Notes: a model not told the origin generated them from the letters alone. Numbered from the stretch's first letter, positions 7,579 through 17,598 are shown. The stretch: 64,000 nt of DNA from DATEPR01 sp036273855 (GCA_036273855.1 DASUGU010000072.1:95961-159960), one strand, 5' to 3'. Made by a program: numbers and translations.

Positions 7579-8580
7579 TCACCCCACCGGGCGGGTCAGT
7601 GCGCCGTCGGTGTCCCGGCGCAACGCGAATCTCTGGTAGATCAGTGCGAACACGAAGCAGATGGCGAACAGCAGCACGGCCACGGCGCTGCCGTAGCCGA
7701 ACTCGTTGCGCTTGAAACCGTGGTCGACCAGGTAGCTGACGATCGTCGTCGACGCGTTCGCCGGGCCGCCGAGCGTCATGATCCACACGAGGTCGAACAG
7801 TTGCAGCGAGCCGATCACGGACAGGAAGATCCAGATCCGGATGGTCGGGCCGAGCAGTGGCAACGTGACGAACCGGGTGGCCTGCCACGACGAGGCGCCG
7901 TCCAGCGCGGCCGCCTCCCGCAGCTCGGCCGGCACCCCCTGCAGGCCGGCGAGCAGCAGGATGATGCCGAAACCGATGTACTTCCACGTGATGACCACGA
8001 ACAGGGTGTAGAGCACGATGGTCTGGTTGGCCAGCCACAGGTTGATCAGGCCGCCCAGCCCGAGCGAGGTGAACACCTGGTCGACGAAACCGCCTGGCTG
8101 CAACATGAGCAGCCAGATGACCGCGGTGATCGCCTCGGACAGGACGTAGGGCGCGAACACCACCATCCGCAGGACGGTCCTGCCGTGCAGCCGCCGGTTG
8201 AGCAGCAGCGCCAGGCCGATGGACAGCGGCAACTGGATCACGACGGACAGGCCGGCGATGATCAGGTTGTGCAGGATCGCGTCCCGGAACACCGCCCCGG
8301 CGAAGGCGTCGTGGTAGTTCTGCAGGCCGGTGAAGTCGGTCGGTGGCCCGAAGCCGGTCCAGTTGTAGAGGCTGTAGTAGGCGGCGAAGCCGATCGGCAC
8401 CAGCACGAAGCCGACGAACAACACCAGCGGCGGACCCAGTAACAGGACCAGTTCCAACCGCTTGCGGACGCCGCGCGACCGCCGGGCCGGCCGCACCGGC
8501 ATGCGACCGGCCCGTGCCGCGGTCTCCGGTGCGGTGGCGGCGCGGCCACCCACCGGAGGCACGACATCCAGGTGCGACAC
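7579..8580 (-). CDS. Sugar ABC transporter permease, MalF/BxlF type
   Basis: A 333-aa permease. A basic Arg-rich N-terminus (PVRPARRSRGVRKR) precedes six or more hydrophobic helices. The EAA loop is LREAAALDGASSWQATRFV in the second half. It uses a GTG start that overlaps the stop of the binding-protein gene (TAGTG), so the two are translationally coupled. Second gene of the importer operon. Confidence 0.92.
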   Translation of the reverse strand: MSHLDVVPPVGGRAATAPETAARAGRMPVRPARRSRGVRKRLELVLLLGPPLVLFVGFVLVPIGFAAYYSLYNWTGFGPPTDFTGLQNYHDAFAGAVFRDAILHNLIIAGLSVVIQLPLSIGLALLLNRRLHGRTVLRMVVFAPYVLSEAITAVIWLLMLQPGGFVDQVFTSLGLGGLINLWLANQTIVLYTLFVVITWKYIGFGIILLLAGLQGVPAELREAAALDGASSWQATRFVTLPLLGPTIRIWIFLSVIGSLQLFDLVWIMTLGGPANASTTIVSYLVDHGFKRNEFGYGSAVAVLLFAICFVFALIYQRFALRRDTDGALTRPVG

Positions 8581-9872
8581 TACTTGTCGCCGTTCTGCGC
8601 GTTGACGATGTCGTTCACCATCGACTGCGGTGTGCCCTTCTTCGCGAAGAAGTCCGCCACGGTGTTGTCCAACGCCTGCCCGACGTTCGTCGGGAACGCG
8701 ATGTCGAAGTACAGCTGGACGTACGGCGTGCTGTGGCTGTACTGGAGCACCTGCTTGAGGTTCGGGTCGGTGATGGCCGACGCCGCCGCCGGGTTCACCG
8801 GCAGGCCGTTACCCGTGGTGGCCCACTTCGACTGCACGGGGGCACTGTCGATGTACTTCAGGAAGTCCGGGCACGCGGGTCCGGCCGTCGCCAGGCAGGA
8901 GAAGCCGTCGCCGCCGCCCAGTGCCGCCTGCTGGTTGCCCTGGCCGCCGGCCACCGACGGGAACGGGAACCAGCCCATCTTCGACGTCAGGTTCTTGTCC
9001 GTGGTCAGCGGAGCCATGGTGCCCGGCTCCCAGTCGCCCTGCAGTTCCATGGCGACCTTGCCGTTGGCCAGCATGCCGGCCGAGCTTCCAGCACCCTGCT
9101 GGGCCGGTGTGCCGAGGAAACCGTTCTGGAAGGGCTGGGTGGCGAGGAACGACTTGAGGTCGTTGCCGGCCCTGATCCAGCACGGGTCGCTCAGCTGGAT
9201 CGTCTTGGACGCCTGCTGGAGCGTGGTGATCGAGCACTCCCGGACGGCGAAGTAGTCCCAGTAGAAGGCGTCCGGCCACCGGTCCTTGCCGCCGACGCCG
9301 ACGGCCTGGATGCCGTGCGCCTTGAGCATCGCGATGTCGGTGTTCAACTGGGCCATTGTGGTCGGTGCCGTGGTGATGCCGGCCTGGGCGAACAGGTCCT
9401 TGCGGTACCAGAAGCCGACGATGTGCTGGTCGAACGGAACGCCGTACTGCTTGCCGTTGACCGCCCAGCCCTTGGCGACCGGGCCGAGTTCGGAGATCCA
9501 ACTCGCGCTGGCCGCCGTCATGTCCATGAGCTTGCCCGACGGGATCTCGCTGGCCTCGGATCCGCCGCCCCACTGCTGGAAGATGTCCGGCGGTTGGTTG
9601 CCCTGCAGGGCGATCGGGATCTTCGTCATCAGCGACTCGTTCTGGATCGGGCTGATCTTGAACGACACGTTCGGGTGGGAGGCGTGGAACTGGTTCGCGG
9701 CCGTTTGCCAGACACCCAGCCCCGGTTGGGCCGTGGTGTTGTGCCACCAACTGAAGGTGACCGGGCTGGTGGCGGTGGTGGCGCCACCGCCACCGCTGCT
9801 ACAGGCGGCCGCGCCGAGGGCAGCCACCAACGCCCCGATGAGCAGGAATCGTGACTTTCTGATGTCGCGCAT
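8580..9872 (-). CDS. Extracellular sugar-binding lipoprotein (BxlE-like)
   Basis: A 430-aa solute-binding protein. A basic N-terminus (MRDIRKSRF) and hydrophobic core are followed by the lipobox GAAAC, then a Ser/Gly spacer. Mature features include VTFSWWHN and a GVPFDQHIVGFWYRKD segment typical of CUT1 binding proteins. I start at ATG 9872 because it directly precedes a good signal peptide and has GGAG upstream; a frame open 17 codons further adds nothing lipoprotein-like. It captures oligosaccharide at the membrane for the two permeases. Xylo-oligosaccharide specificity is inferred from the neighbours. Confidence 0.92.
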   Translation of the reverse strand: MRDIRKSRFLLIGALVAALGAAACSSGGGGATTATSPVTFSWWHNTTAQPGLGVWQTAANQFHASHPNVSFKISPIQNESLMTKIPIALQGNQPPDIFQQWGGGSEASEIPSGKLMDMTAASASWISELGPVAKGWAVNGKQYGVPFDQHIVGFWYRKDLFAQAGITTAPTTMAQLNTDIAMLKAHGIQAVGVGGKDRWPDAFYWDYFAVRECSITTLQQASKTIQLSDPCWIRAGNDLKSFLATQPFQNGFLGTPAQQGAGSSAGMLANGKVAMELQGDWEPGTMAPLTTDKNLTSKMGWFPFPSVAGGQGNQQAALGGGDGFSCLATAGPACPDFLKYIDSAPVQSKWATTGNGLPVNPAAASAITDPNLKQVLQYSHSTPYVQLYFDIAFPTNVGQALDNTVADFFAKKGTPQSMVNDIVNAQNGDK

Positions 9873-9940
9873 GTTGGGTCCACTCCTGACGACGTCGGCG
9901 CGAACTGGACCGGGCCGTGGCAAGCCCAGGTTGGCTCCAG

Positions 9941-10001
9941 AGTTTGCGCCCAGACACAGGGCGTGTCAATCGTTGTCGATAACGTTTTATAAAGCTATCC
10001 T
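9941..10001. promoter_or_regulatory. Back-to-back divergent promoters and LacI operator of the sugar locus
   Basis: Importer promoter (minus): TTGACA (9964-9969), 17 bp, CAAACT (9941-9946). LacI promoter (plus): TTGTCG (9973-9978), 17 bp, TATCCT (9996-10001), with the GTG start at 10008 at the expected transcription start. GATAACGTTTTATA with a central AACGTT, typical of LacI operators, fills the spacer of the plus promoter (9978-9991). Confidence 0.6.
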
Positions 10002-10007
10002 GACGCG

Positions 10008-11012
10008 GTGCAGCCGAGCTCCCGCGTCACCATCCGCGACGTCGCCGCCAGGGCGGGCGTCTCGGTGGCGACCGTGTCGAAGGTGATCAACCAGCGGTAC
10101 GGGGTCGCCGCCGACACGTCGGCGCGGGTCCAGGCCGTGATCGACGAACTCGGCTACGAGGCCAGCCTGGTGGCGCAGAGCCTGCGCAACCACCGCACCA
10201 ACGTGATCGGCATCCTGGTCGCCGATCTCGAACCGTTCAGCACCGAGCTGCTCAAGGGCGCGGCGGACGCCATCCGGGGCAGCGGTTTCGAACTCGTCGT
10301 GTACTCGGCGGGCGGCCGGGTCGGCGACCACGTCGGCTGGGAGCGCCGCTACCTGTCCCGGCTGTCCGGCACGCTCGTGGACGGCGCCATCCTGGTCACG
10401 CCCACCGTGGTCGACGTCCGCTACGACGCGCCCATCGTCGCCGTCGACCCGCACACCGGACCGACCGACCTGCCCACCATCGACTCGGACAACCTGCGCG
10501 GCGCCCAGTTCGCCACCGAACACCTGTTGTCGTTGGGCCACACCAGAATCGGCATGCTCACCGGCCGCGCCGACCTCCAGTCGGCGCGGCTGCGCGAGGA
10601 GGGCTTCCGCCATGCGCTCGCCTCGGCGGGCGTGCCGGTGGACGAGAGCCTCGTCGAGCCGGGCGCCTACGACGCGGGCGTGTCCGCCGACTCCGCGATC
10701 CGGCTGCTGTCCCGGCCGGACCGACCCACGGCGATCTTCGCCGCCAACGACATCACCGCCATCGCGACCGTCGAGACCGCCCACACCCTCGGCCTGCGCG
10801 TACCGGACGACCTGTCGGTCGTCGGCTTCGACAACGTGCCGGAGTCGGCGCTCACCTCTCCCCCACTGACCACAGTGCACCAGCCGATCCGCGAGATGGG
10901 CCAGAGCGCCATCGACATGCTGATCCGGCTCATCCGGGGAGACGACTCCGAACCGGTCCACCTCACGCTCACGACGAGTCTCGTCGTGCGGCAGTCGACC
11001 GGCCCGGTCTGA
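10008..11012 (+). CDS. LacI-family regulator of the sugar importer (second)
   Basis: 334 aa. The HTH VTIRDVAARAGVSVATVSKV occupies residues 6-25, then the hinge helix and a sugar-binding domain with VGIDPHTG-like and VVGFDNVPESALTSPPLTTV segments. Divergent from the importer operon and immediately upstream of the GH3 gene (38 bp), it is placed like BxlR in the Streptomyces bxl locus. No ribosome site is visible, and the GTG falls at the predicted transcription start, so leaderless expression is likely. It probably represses the importer and GH3 genes until an oligosaccharide inducer binds. Confidence 0.92.
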   Translation: MQPSSRVTIRDVAARAGVSVATVSKVINQRYGVAADTSARVQAVIDELGYEASLVAQSLRNHRTNVIGILVADLEPFSTELLKGAADAIRGSGFELVVYSAGGRVGDHVGWERRYLSRLSGTLVDGAILVTPTVVDVRYDAPIVAVDPHTGPTDLPTIDSDNLRGAQFATEHLLSLGHTRIGMLTGRADLQSARLREEGFRHALASAGVPVDESLVEPGAYDAGVSADSAIRLLSRPDRPTAIFAANDITAIATVETAHTLGLRVPDDLSVVGFDNVPESALTSPPLTTVHQPIREMGQSAIDMLIRLIRGDDSEPVHLTLTTSLVVRQSTGPV

Positions 11013-11050
11013 CCGCCGGCAGACCCTTGACCGACGACGGACGGAGCGAC

Positions 11051-13372
11051 GTGACACTGGACAGTGGCGTAGCCGTCGGCACCTGGCGCGACCCGAGCGC
11101 ACCCATCGCGGAGCGGGTGCGGGACCTGATGGCCAGGATGACCGCGAGCGAGAAGATCGCGCAACTGTACGGCGTGTGGGTCGGCATGGACGCCGCCGGC
11201 GAGGTGGCGCCGCACCAGCACGACTTCGCCGACCCGCTGGTGGACTGGGACACCCTGATCAAGGACGGGATCGGCCAGCTCACCCGCGCCTTCGGCACGG
11301 TGCCGGTGGACCCGACGGTCGGCGCGCGCGGCCTGGCCCGCACCCAGCGCCAGATCATGGCGGCCGGGCGGTTCGGCATCCCGGCCATGGCGCACGAGGA
11401 GATCCTCACCGGCCTGGCCGCGTGGCAGGCCACCGTCTACCCGTCGCCGCTGTGCTGGGGCGCCAGTTTCGACCCGGACGCGGTGGCCCGGATGGGCCGC
11501 CACATCGGACAGTTGATGCGCCGCCTGGGTGTCCACCAGGGACTCGCGCCGGTGCTGGACGTGGCGCGGGACATGCGGTGGGGCCGAATCGAGGAGACGA
11601 TCGGCGAGGACCCGTACCTGGTGGGCACGATCGGTGCCGCGTACGTGCGGGGCGTGGAGTCGGCCGGGGTGGTGGCCACGCTGAAGCATTTCGTCGGCTA
11701 CTCCGCCTCCCGCGCCGGCCGCAACCTGGCTCCGGTGTCGATCGGCGGCCGGGAGATCGCCGACGTGCTGCTGCCGCCGTTCGAACTGGCGCTGCGGGCC
11801 GGTGCCCGGTCGGTGATGAACTCCTACACCGACAACGACGGTGTGCCGGTGGCGTCCGATCCGGCGGTGCTGACCGATCTGCTGCGCGGCACCTACGGTT
11901 TCACCGGCACCGTGGTGGCCGACTACTTCGCCGTGTCGTTCCTGCGCGACCTGCACCACGTGGTCGACTCACCGGCCGACGCGGCGGGCACCGCGCTGCG
12001 CGCCGGCATCGACGTGGAACTGCCCACCGTCAACTGCTACGGCGACCCGCTGCGCGAGGCGGTCGACGCGGGCGTGGTCGACATGGCGCTGGTGGACCGT
12101 GCGGTGGCCAGGGTGCTGACCCAGAAATGTGAGCTGGGCCTGCTCGACCCGGACTGGTCGCCGGAGCCGCCCGCGCTGGACGGCACGCCGATCGAACTGG
12201 ACGACGCGCAGGCCAGGTCGATCGCGCTGGACCTGGCGCGCAAGTCGATCGTGTTGCTGCGCAACGAGAAAACGCTGCCGCTGCCGGCGGGCGCGAAGCT
12301 CGCGGTGATCGGGCCCCGGGCCGACGAGACCAGCGCGATGATGGGCTGCTACTCGTTCCCGCTGCACGTCGGCGCGCATCATCCCGAGGTGCCGATGGGC
12401 GTGCGGGTGTCGACGGTGCTGGCCGCGCTGCGCGACGACCCGGCCGGCTACGACGTGACCTACGCGCCGGGGGTTCCGGTGCTGGGCGGTGACGACGAGG
12501 GCATCGCGGCGGCGGCGAAGGTGGCGGCCGACGCGGACACATGCGTGCTGGTGCTGGGCGACCTGGCCGGGCTGTTCGGGCGCGGCACCTCCGGCGAGGG
12601 CTGCGACGCGACCGACCTGCGGCTGCCCGGCAGGCAGGAGGAGTTGCTGGAGGCGGTGCTGGCCACCGGCACGCCGGTGGTCCTGGTGCTGCTGGTGGGC
12701 CGGCCCTACGAGCTGTCCCGGCAAGCCGATCGGTTGGCCGCCGCGGTGTGTGGCTTCTTCCCCGGTGAGGAGGGCGCGACCGCGCTGGCCGACGTGCTGG
12801 CCGGCCGGGTCAACCCGTCCGGGCGGCTGCCGGTGAGTTTCCCGTCGGCGGCGGCGAACCAGCCGACCACCTATCTGGCCGCGGCGCTGGGGCAGCGGTC
12901 CGAGGTGAGCAACGTCGACCCGACGCCGGTGTTCCCGTTCGGCCACGGCCTGTCGTACGCGCCTGCCACCTGGGCGGACGTGTCGGCATCGGCGGGCGGC
13001 TGGCCCACCGACGGCACCTGCCGGGTCTCGGTGAGCCTGCGCAACGACGCCGCGATCGCCACCACCGAGGTGGTCCAGGTGTACCTGCACGACCCGGTCG
13101 CCGAGGTGGCCAGGCCGGTGCGGCAGTTGATCGCGGCGGCCAGGGTGGAGCTGGCGCCGGGCGGCGCGGCCACCGTGACGTTCGGCCTGCACGCCGACCT
13201 CACCTCCTACACCGGCCGGGCCGGGCACCGGCAGGTCGACCCGGGCGAGGTCGAACTGCACGTCGGCGCGTCCAGCGCGGACATCCGCGCGGTGCTGCCG
13301 TTGCGGATGACCGGGCCGTGCCGGCCGGTGGGTTTCGACCGGGTGGCGACGCCGGAGATCGAGATCAGCTAA
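11051..13372 (+). CDS. GH3 beta-glycosidase, probably beta-xylosidase (BxlA-like)
   Basis: A cytoplasmic glycosidase of about 773 aa with no signal peptide. The GH3 (beta/alpha)8 domain contains the LKHFVGYS motif and the nucleophile Asp near residue 291 in TVVADYFAV. The second sandwich domain has GEGCDATDLRLPG, and a C-terminal FnIII-like domain begins near PVFPFGHGLSY. I use GTG 11051 with GGAG 4 nt upstream; an in-frame TTG at 11027 is weaker. It follows the LacI gene, and the locus order (binding protein, two permeases, divergent LacI, GH3) mirrors bxl operons, so xylosidase is the best guess. Beta-glucosidase cannot be excluded. Its stop overlaps the convergent ligase gene by 4 bp. Confidence 0.9.
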   Translation: MTLDSGVAVGTWRDPSAPIAERVRDLMARMTASEKIAQLYGVWVGMDAAGEVAPHQHDFADPLVDWDTLIKDGIGQLTRAFGTVPVDPTVGARGLARTQRQIMAAGRFGIPAMAHEEILTGLAAWQATVYPSPLCWGASFDPDAVARMGRHIGQLMRRLGVHQGLAPVLDVARDMRWGRIEETIGEDPYLVGTIGAAYVRGVESAGVVATLKHFVGYSASRAGRNLAPVSIGGREIADVLLPPFELALRAGARSVMNSYTDNDGVPVASDPAVLTDLLRGTYGFTGTVVADYFAVSFLRDLHHVVDSPADAAGTALRAGIDVELPTVNCYGDPLREAVDAGVVDMALVDRAVARVLTQKCELGLLDPDWSPEPPALDGTPIELDDAQARSIALDLARKSIVLLRNEKTLPLPAGAKLAVIGPRADETSAMMGCYSFPLHVGAHHPEVPMGVRVSTVLAALRDDPAGYDVTYAPGVPVLGGDDEGIAAAAKVAADADTCVLVLGDLAGLFGRGTSGEGCDATDLRLPGRQEELLEAVLATGTPVVLVLLVGRPYELSRQADRLAAAVCGFFPGEEGATALADVLAGRVNPSGRLPVSFPSAAANQPTTYLAAALGQRSEVSNVDPTPVFPFGHGLSYAPATWADVSASAGGWPTDGTCRVSVSLRNDAAIATTEVVQVYLHDPVAEVARPVRQLIAAARVELAPGGAATVTFGLHADLTSYTGRAGHRQVDPGEVELHVGASSADIRAVLPLRMTGPCRPVGFDRVATPEIEIS

Positions 13373-14793
13373 AGGTCGCGCAGGGCCTGCCGGCGCACCT
13401 TGCCGACGGCGGTCCTGGGCAGGTCGTCGACGAACCGGACGTACCGGGGGATCTTGTAGTCGGCGAGCACCCCGGCCAGTGCGGCGCGCAGCGAGTCGGC
13501 CGTCCATGCCGGGTCGGTTGCGATGACGAATGCCGAACCCACCTCGCCCCACCGCTCGTCGGGTACCCCGATCAGCGCGCTGTCCACGATGCCGGGCTGC
13601 GCGTTGATCGCGGCCTCCACTTCGGACGGACTGATGTTCTCGCTGCCGGAGATGATCAGGTCGTTGACCCTGTCCACCACGTACGCCCAGCCGTCGTCGT
13701 CGACCCGGACGATGTCGCCGGACCGGTACCAGCCCGCGGTGAACGCGGCCTCGGTCTCGGCGGGCCGGCGCCAGTAGCCCCGGCTCACGTTCAGCCCGCG
13801 CACCCACAGTTCGCCCGACGTGCCCGGTTTCGCGTCGTCGGTGGCCGGGTCGAAGGTGACGTCGGTGAAGAACTGCGGCAGGCCGACCGACACCGGCCGG
13901 TCGGCGGCACCGTCCTGGATGGCCAGGTGCACGCCGGGACTGGCCTCGGTCATGCCGTAGCCCTGCAGGATCGCCACTCCCCTGCGCTGCCAGGCCACCG
14001 CGACCCGCTCGCTGACCATCGACCCGCCGTAGATCACGTAGCGCAGCGAACCGAGATCGGTGCCGGCGAAGTCCGGGTGGTCGCACAGCATCTGCAACAT
14101 CGTGGGCACGGCGGGGAACGACGCGACCCGCAGCCGCTCGATCATGGCCAGCACGGCCCCCGGGTCGAACTTCGGCACCATGACGACGGTCCCGCCCTTG
14201 AACAGGGTCGGCAGGCTCACCTGGCCCAGGCCGCTGGCGTGGAACAGCGGGCACAGGCACAGCGCGGTGTCCGAGGACAGCACGTCGGCGTGCGCGAACT
14301 GGTTCATCGTGTTGAAGGTCAGGTTGCCGTGGCTGAGCACGACGCCCTTGGGCCGGCCGGTGGTGCCGCTGGTGTAGAGGATCACGGCGGGGTCGTCCAG
14401 GGACACGTCGGCGCTCGGGACGGGTCGGTTCTCGCCGGCGGCGAGCAGCTCGGCGTGGTCGGCGGTGGACCGGACGAACACCGTCGGTTCGGCGTCCTGG
14501 ACGAGGAACGCGATCTCCGGGTCGGCCAGCCGGGTGTTGAACGGGGTGAAGATCGCGCCGAGCCGGTGGGCCGCGAACATCGTCTCGAAGGTGGCGATCT
14601 CGTTCGGTCCCAGGTAGGCGACACGGTCGCCGTGGCCCACGCCCCGCGTCACGAGGCCGGCCGCCATGCGGTCCACGCGAGCGGCCAGCTCGGCGTAGCT
14701 GAGTGATCGGTCGCCCTGCCGTAGCGCGACGCCGGCCGGGTCGATCCGCGCCCGCCGCCACGGCCAGCTGCCCAGTCCGTAGTCGGTCGTCAT
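13369..14793 (-). CDS. AMP-forming acyl-CoA synthetase/ligase
   Basis: A 474-aa ANL-superfamily enzyme that activates a carboxylic acid as acyl-AMP and transfers it to CoA. Visible motifs are the P-loop YTSGTTGRPKG (near residue 140), GYGMTEASPG, YRSGDIVRVDDDGW and the C-terminal catalytic Lys context RTAVGKVRR. I start at ATG 14793; the frame is open for 54 more codons, but that extension is low-complexity and unlike the family. The substrate is unknown. It is divergent from the geosmin synthase gene with about 160 bp between the starts, but no chemical link is evident. Confidence 0.88.
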   Translation of the reverse strand: MTTDYGLGSWPWRRARIDPAGVALRQGDRSLSYAELAARVDRMAAGLVTRGVGHGDRVAYLGPNEIATFETMFAAHRLGAIFTPFNTRLADPEIAFLVQDAEPTVFVRSTADHAELLAAGENRPVPSADVSLDDPAVILYTSGTTGRPKGVVLSHGNLTFNTMNQFAHADVLSSDTALCLCPLFHASGLGQVSLPTLFKGGTVVMVPKFDPGAVLAMIERLRVASFPAVPTMLQMLCDHPDFAGTDLGSLRYVIYGGSMVSERVAVAWQRRGVAILQGYGMTEASPGVHLAIQDGAADRPVSVGLPQFFTDVTFDPATDDAKPGTSGELWVRGLNVSRGYWRRPAETEAAFTAGWYRSGDIVRVDDDGWAYVVDRVNDLIISGSENISPSEVEAAINAQPGIVDSALIGVPDERWGEVGSAFVIATDPAWTADSLRAALAGVLADYKIPRYVRFVDDLPRTAVGKVRRQALRDL

Positions 14794-14953
14794 CGCGGCA
14801 TCATCCACCACGGGCACGGGTACCCGGCTGGGCCGGTCGGATGATCCGGCCGTCCCGATCGTGTGGAACAGCGCGCCGACTCTTGGCCGGCCGGTGCGGC
14901 CTTTGGTTGCCTGCGGTGACCACTCGCGTGCCGAGGAAGGGCAGGTGCCGGCC

Positions 14954-17164
14954 ATGCCAGAGCCGTTCCAGCTTCCGGAGTTCTACCTGCCGTACCCCGC
15001 GCGGCTGAATCCGAACCTGGAGTCGGCACGGCAGCACAGCAAGGCGTGGGCCCACCGGATGGACATGATCGACGTCCCGCAGCAGGGCATCCCGATCTGG
15101 GACGAATCCGACTTCGACTCGCACGACTATGCGCTGCTGTGCGCCTACACCCACCCGGACGCGGACGGGCCCGGCCTGGACCTGATCACCGACTGGTACG
15201 TGTGGGTGTTCTACTTCGACGACCATTTCGTCGAGTTGTACAAGCGCACCAACGACATCGCGGCCGCGCGGCGGTACCTGGCGCGGCTGGCGGCATTCCT
15301 GCCGGTGGACGGCGGGCTCACCGAGGAGCCGGCGAACCCGGTGGAGCGCGGCCTGGCCGACCTGTGGACCAGGACCGTGCCCGGCCACTCGCCGGACTAC
15401 CGGCGGCGGTTCGCGGAGAGCACGCAGAACCTGCTGGACGAGTCGCTGTGGGAACTGGCGAACATCAACGAGGGCCGGGTGTCCAACCCGATCGAGTACG
15501 TCGAGATGCGGCGCAAGGTCGGTGGCGCGCCCTGGTCGGCGAACCTGATCGAGCACGCCGTCGGCGCCGAGGTGCCGGCGTCGATCGCCGCCACCCGGCC
15601 GATGCAGGTGCTGCGGGACACCTTCGCCGACGCCGTCCACCTGCGCAACGACCTGTTCTCCTACCAGCGGGAGGTGCAGGACGAGGGTGAGCTGTCCAAC
15701 GGCGTGCTGGTGTTCGAGCGGTTCCTCGGGTGCCCGACGCAGGAGGCCGCCGACGCCGTCAACGACCTGCTGACCTCACGGCTGCACCAGTTCGAGCACA
15801 CCGCGGTCACCGAGGTGCCGGCGCTGTTCGAGGAACACCAGGTCGACCCGAAGCGGCGCGCGGACACCGCCGCCTACGTGAAGGGCCTGCAGGACTGGCA
15901 GTCCGGCGGTCACGAGTGGCACCTGCGGTCCGGCCGGTACATGAACGGCGGCGGCCCGCCGGCAGGCGGCGTGCTCGGCGGACCGAACGGCGTCGGCACG
16001 CAGACCGCGCGGATCGTCTCCTCACTGGTGGCCACGGCACCGCAGCGGCTGCGCTCGCACAGCCATGTGCCGTTCCGGCCGGTCGGCCACATCACCCGGC
16101 CGGACCTGCCGATGCCCTATGCCCTGCACCTGAATCCGCACCTGGGACCGGCCAGGGACCACCACCGGGAATGGACCGCCCGCATGGGCTTCCTGTCCGA
16201 GAACGTCTGGGACGCCCGCAAGGTGGAGGCCAACGACCTGACGCTGTGCGCCGCCGGCGTGCACCCGGACGCGACCCTGGACGAGCTGGACATCACGACG
16301 GGTTGGCTGACCTGGGGCACCTACGCCGACGACTACTACCCGGCGGTGTTCGGCGCCGCCCGCAACCTCGCGGCGGCGAAGGCCAGTAACGACCGCCTGG
16401 CACTGTTCCTGCCGCTGGACGGCGTGCCGATGCCGCCGCCACTGACACCCATGGAACGCGGCCTGGCCGACCTGTGGGTGCGCACGGCGGACCCGATGAC
16501 CGGCGACGCCCGGCAGGCGTTGCGGCACTCGATCGTCGTCATGCTGGACAGTTGGCTGTGGGAGCTGCTCAACCAGCTCGTCAACCGCGTCCCCGACCCG
16601 ATCGACTACGTGGAGATGCGCCGCAGGACGTTCGGCTCGGAGCTGACCATGTCGTTGTCCCGGTTGGCGCACGGCCAGACCGTGCCGCCCGAGGTGTTGC
16701 GCAGCACGCCGGTCAGCTCGCTGGCGAACGCGGCCCAGGACTACGCCTGCCTGGTGAACGATCTGTTCTCCTACCAGAAGGAGATCGAGTTCGAGGGCGA
16801 GCTGCACAACGCCGTGCTGGTGGTGCGCGACTTCCTCGGCGTCGACCAGGAGCGGGCGATCGCGATCGTGACCGACCTGGCGGCGGCCAGAATGACCCAG
16901 TTCCAACACATCATGGCCGTGGAACTGCCCGCCCTGTTCGACGACTTCGACCTGGCCGCCGAGGTGCGCACGGCGCTGCTGCGGTACGCGCGGGACCTGC
17001 AGAACTGGATGTCGGGCATCCTGAACTGGCACGAGCAGGTGCTGCGCTACGCCGAGACGGAACTGCGCGCCACCGCACCCGGTGCGCGCGGCCGGTTCGG
17101 CGGTCCCACCGGCCTGGGCACGGCGACGTCGCGTCTGCGCCCGGTGCCGGTCGCCGGCGACTGA
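14954..17164 (+). CDS. geoA: Bifunctional germacradienol/geosmin synthase
   Basis: 736 aa, two fused terpene-cyclase domains. The N-terminal domain carries the Mg-binding D89-D-H-F-V-E94 motif and the NSE motif N232DLFSYQRE240, and cyclises farnesyl diphosphate to germacradienol. The C-terminal domain has the degenerate D459-D-Y-Y-P motif and a second NDLFSYQKE near 600, and converts germacradienol to geosmin with loss of acetone. Length and motif placement match the Streptomyces coelicolor enzyme. I start at ATG 14954, which begins the conserved MPEPFQLPEFYLPYP; the upstream open frame has no family similarity. Monocistronic on this evidence. Confidence 0.97.
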   Translation: MPEPFQLPEFYLPYPARLNPNLESARQHSKAWAHRMDMIDVPQQGIPIWDESDFDSHDYALLCAYTHPDADGPGLDLITDWYVWVFYFDDHFVELYKRTNDIAAARRYLARLAAFLPVDGGLTEEPANPVERGLADLWTRTVPGHSPDYRRRFAESTQNLLDESLWELANINEGRVSNPIEYVEMRRKVGGAPWSANLIEHAVGAEVPASIAATRPMQVLRDTFADAVHLRNDLFSYQREVQDEGELSNGVLVFERFLGCPTQEAADAVNDLLTSRLHQFEHTAVTEVPALFEEHQVDPKRRADTAAYVKGLQDWQSGGHEWHLRSGRYMNGGGPPAGGVLGGPNGVGTQTARIVSSLVATAPQRLRSHSHVPFRPVGHITRPDLPMPYALHLNPHLGPARDHHREWTARMGFLSENVWDARKVEANDLTLCAAGVHPDATLDELDITTGWLTWGTYADDYYPAVFGAARNLAAAKASNDRLALFLPLDGVPMPPPLTPMERGLADLWVRTADPMTGDARQALRHSIVVMLDSWLWELLNQLVNRVPDPIDYVEMRRRTFGSELTMSLSRLAHGQTVPPEVLRSTPVSSLANAAQDYACLVNDLFSYQKEIEFEGELHNAVLVVRDFLGVDQERAIAIVTDLAAARMTQFQHIMAVELPALFDDFDLAAEVRTALLRYARDLQNWMSGILNWHEQVLRYAETELRATAPGARGRFGGPTGLGTATSRLRPVPVAGD

Positions 17165-17238
17165 CTGTCCTGCCCCGGGCGTCCCGTTCGACTAGAACAG
17201 GAGGCGGCAGTGGGTCGCCCGCAACCCAGGAGGTCGAC

Positions 17239-17598
17239 GTGAAGTACCTGTTCCTGCTGCGCACCGCAGACGACGGCCTGCCACCCCAGGGCACGCCGGA
17301 GGCGGCGACGATGTTCCACGAGTACCGGGCGGCGCTGGACGAGCTGGCGCGGGCCGGTGTGCTGTTGGAATGCGCGCCCTTGCAGGCCGCGTCCTTGGCC
17401 ACCACCGTGCGGGTGCGCGAGGGCGAGACGATGCTCACCGACGGTCCGGCCGCCGAACTGCGCGAGCAGGTCGGCGGCTACACACTGGTGGAGTGCCCCG
17501 ATCTGGACGACGCGCTGCGGTACGCGGCTCTGCTGCCGGCGGCGCAGGCGGGTTCGGTGGAAGTGCGGCCGGTGTTGGCGGTGGCGCCCCCTGACTGA
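17239..17598 (+). CDS. YCII/DGPF-domain protein
   Basis: 119 aa, a ferredoxin-like alpha/beta domain starting KYLFLLRTADD and carrying the DGP motif (TDGPAAELREQVGGYTLV), here DGPA rather than DGPF. AGGAGG lies 5 nt before the GTG. Genes of this family are typically adjacent to ECF42-type sigma factors, and here the sigma gene overlaps its last codons. The biochemical role is unresolved; it may be the stress-related partner or target of the sigma factor. Confidence 0.85.
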   Translation: MKYLFLLRTADDGLPPQGTPEAATMFHEYRAALDELARAGVLLECAPLQAASLATTVRVREGETMLTDGPAAELREQVGGYTLVECPDLDDALRYAALLPAAQAGSVEVRPVLAVAPPD

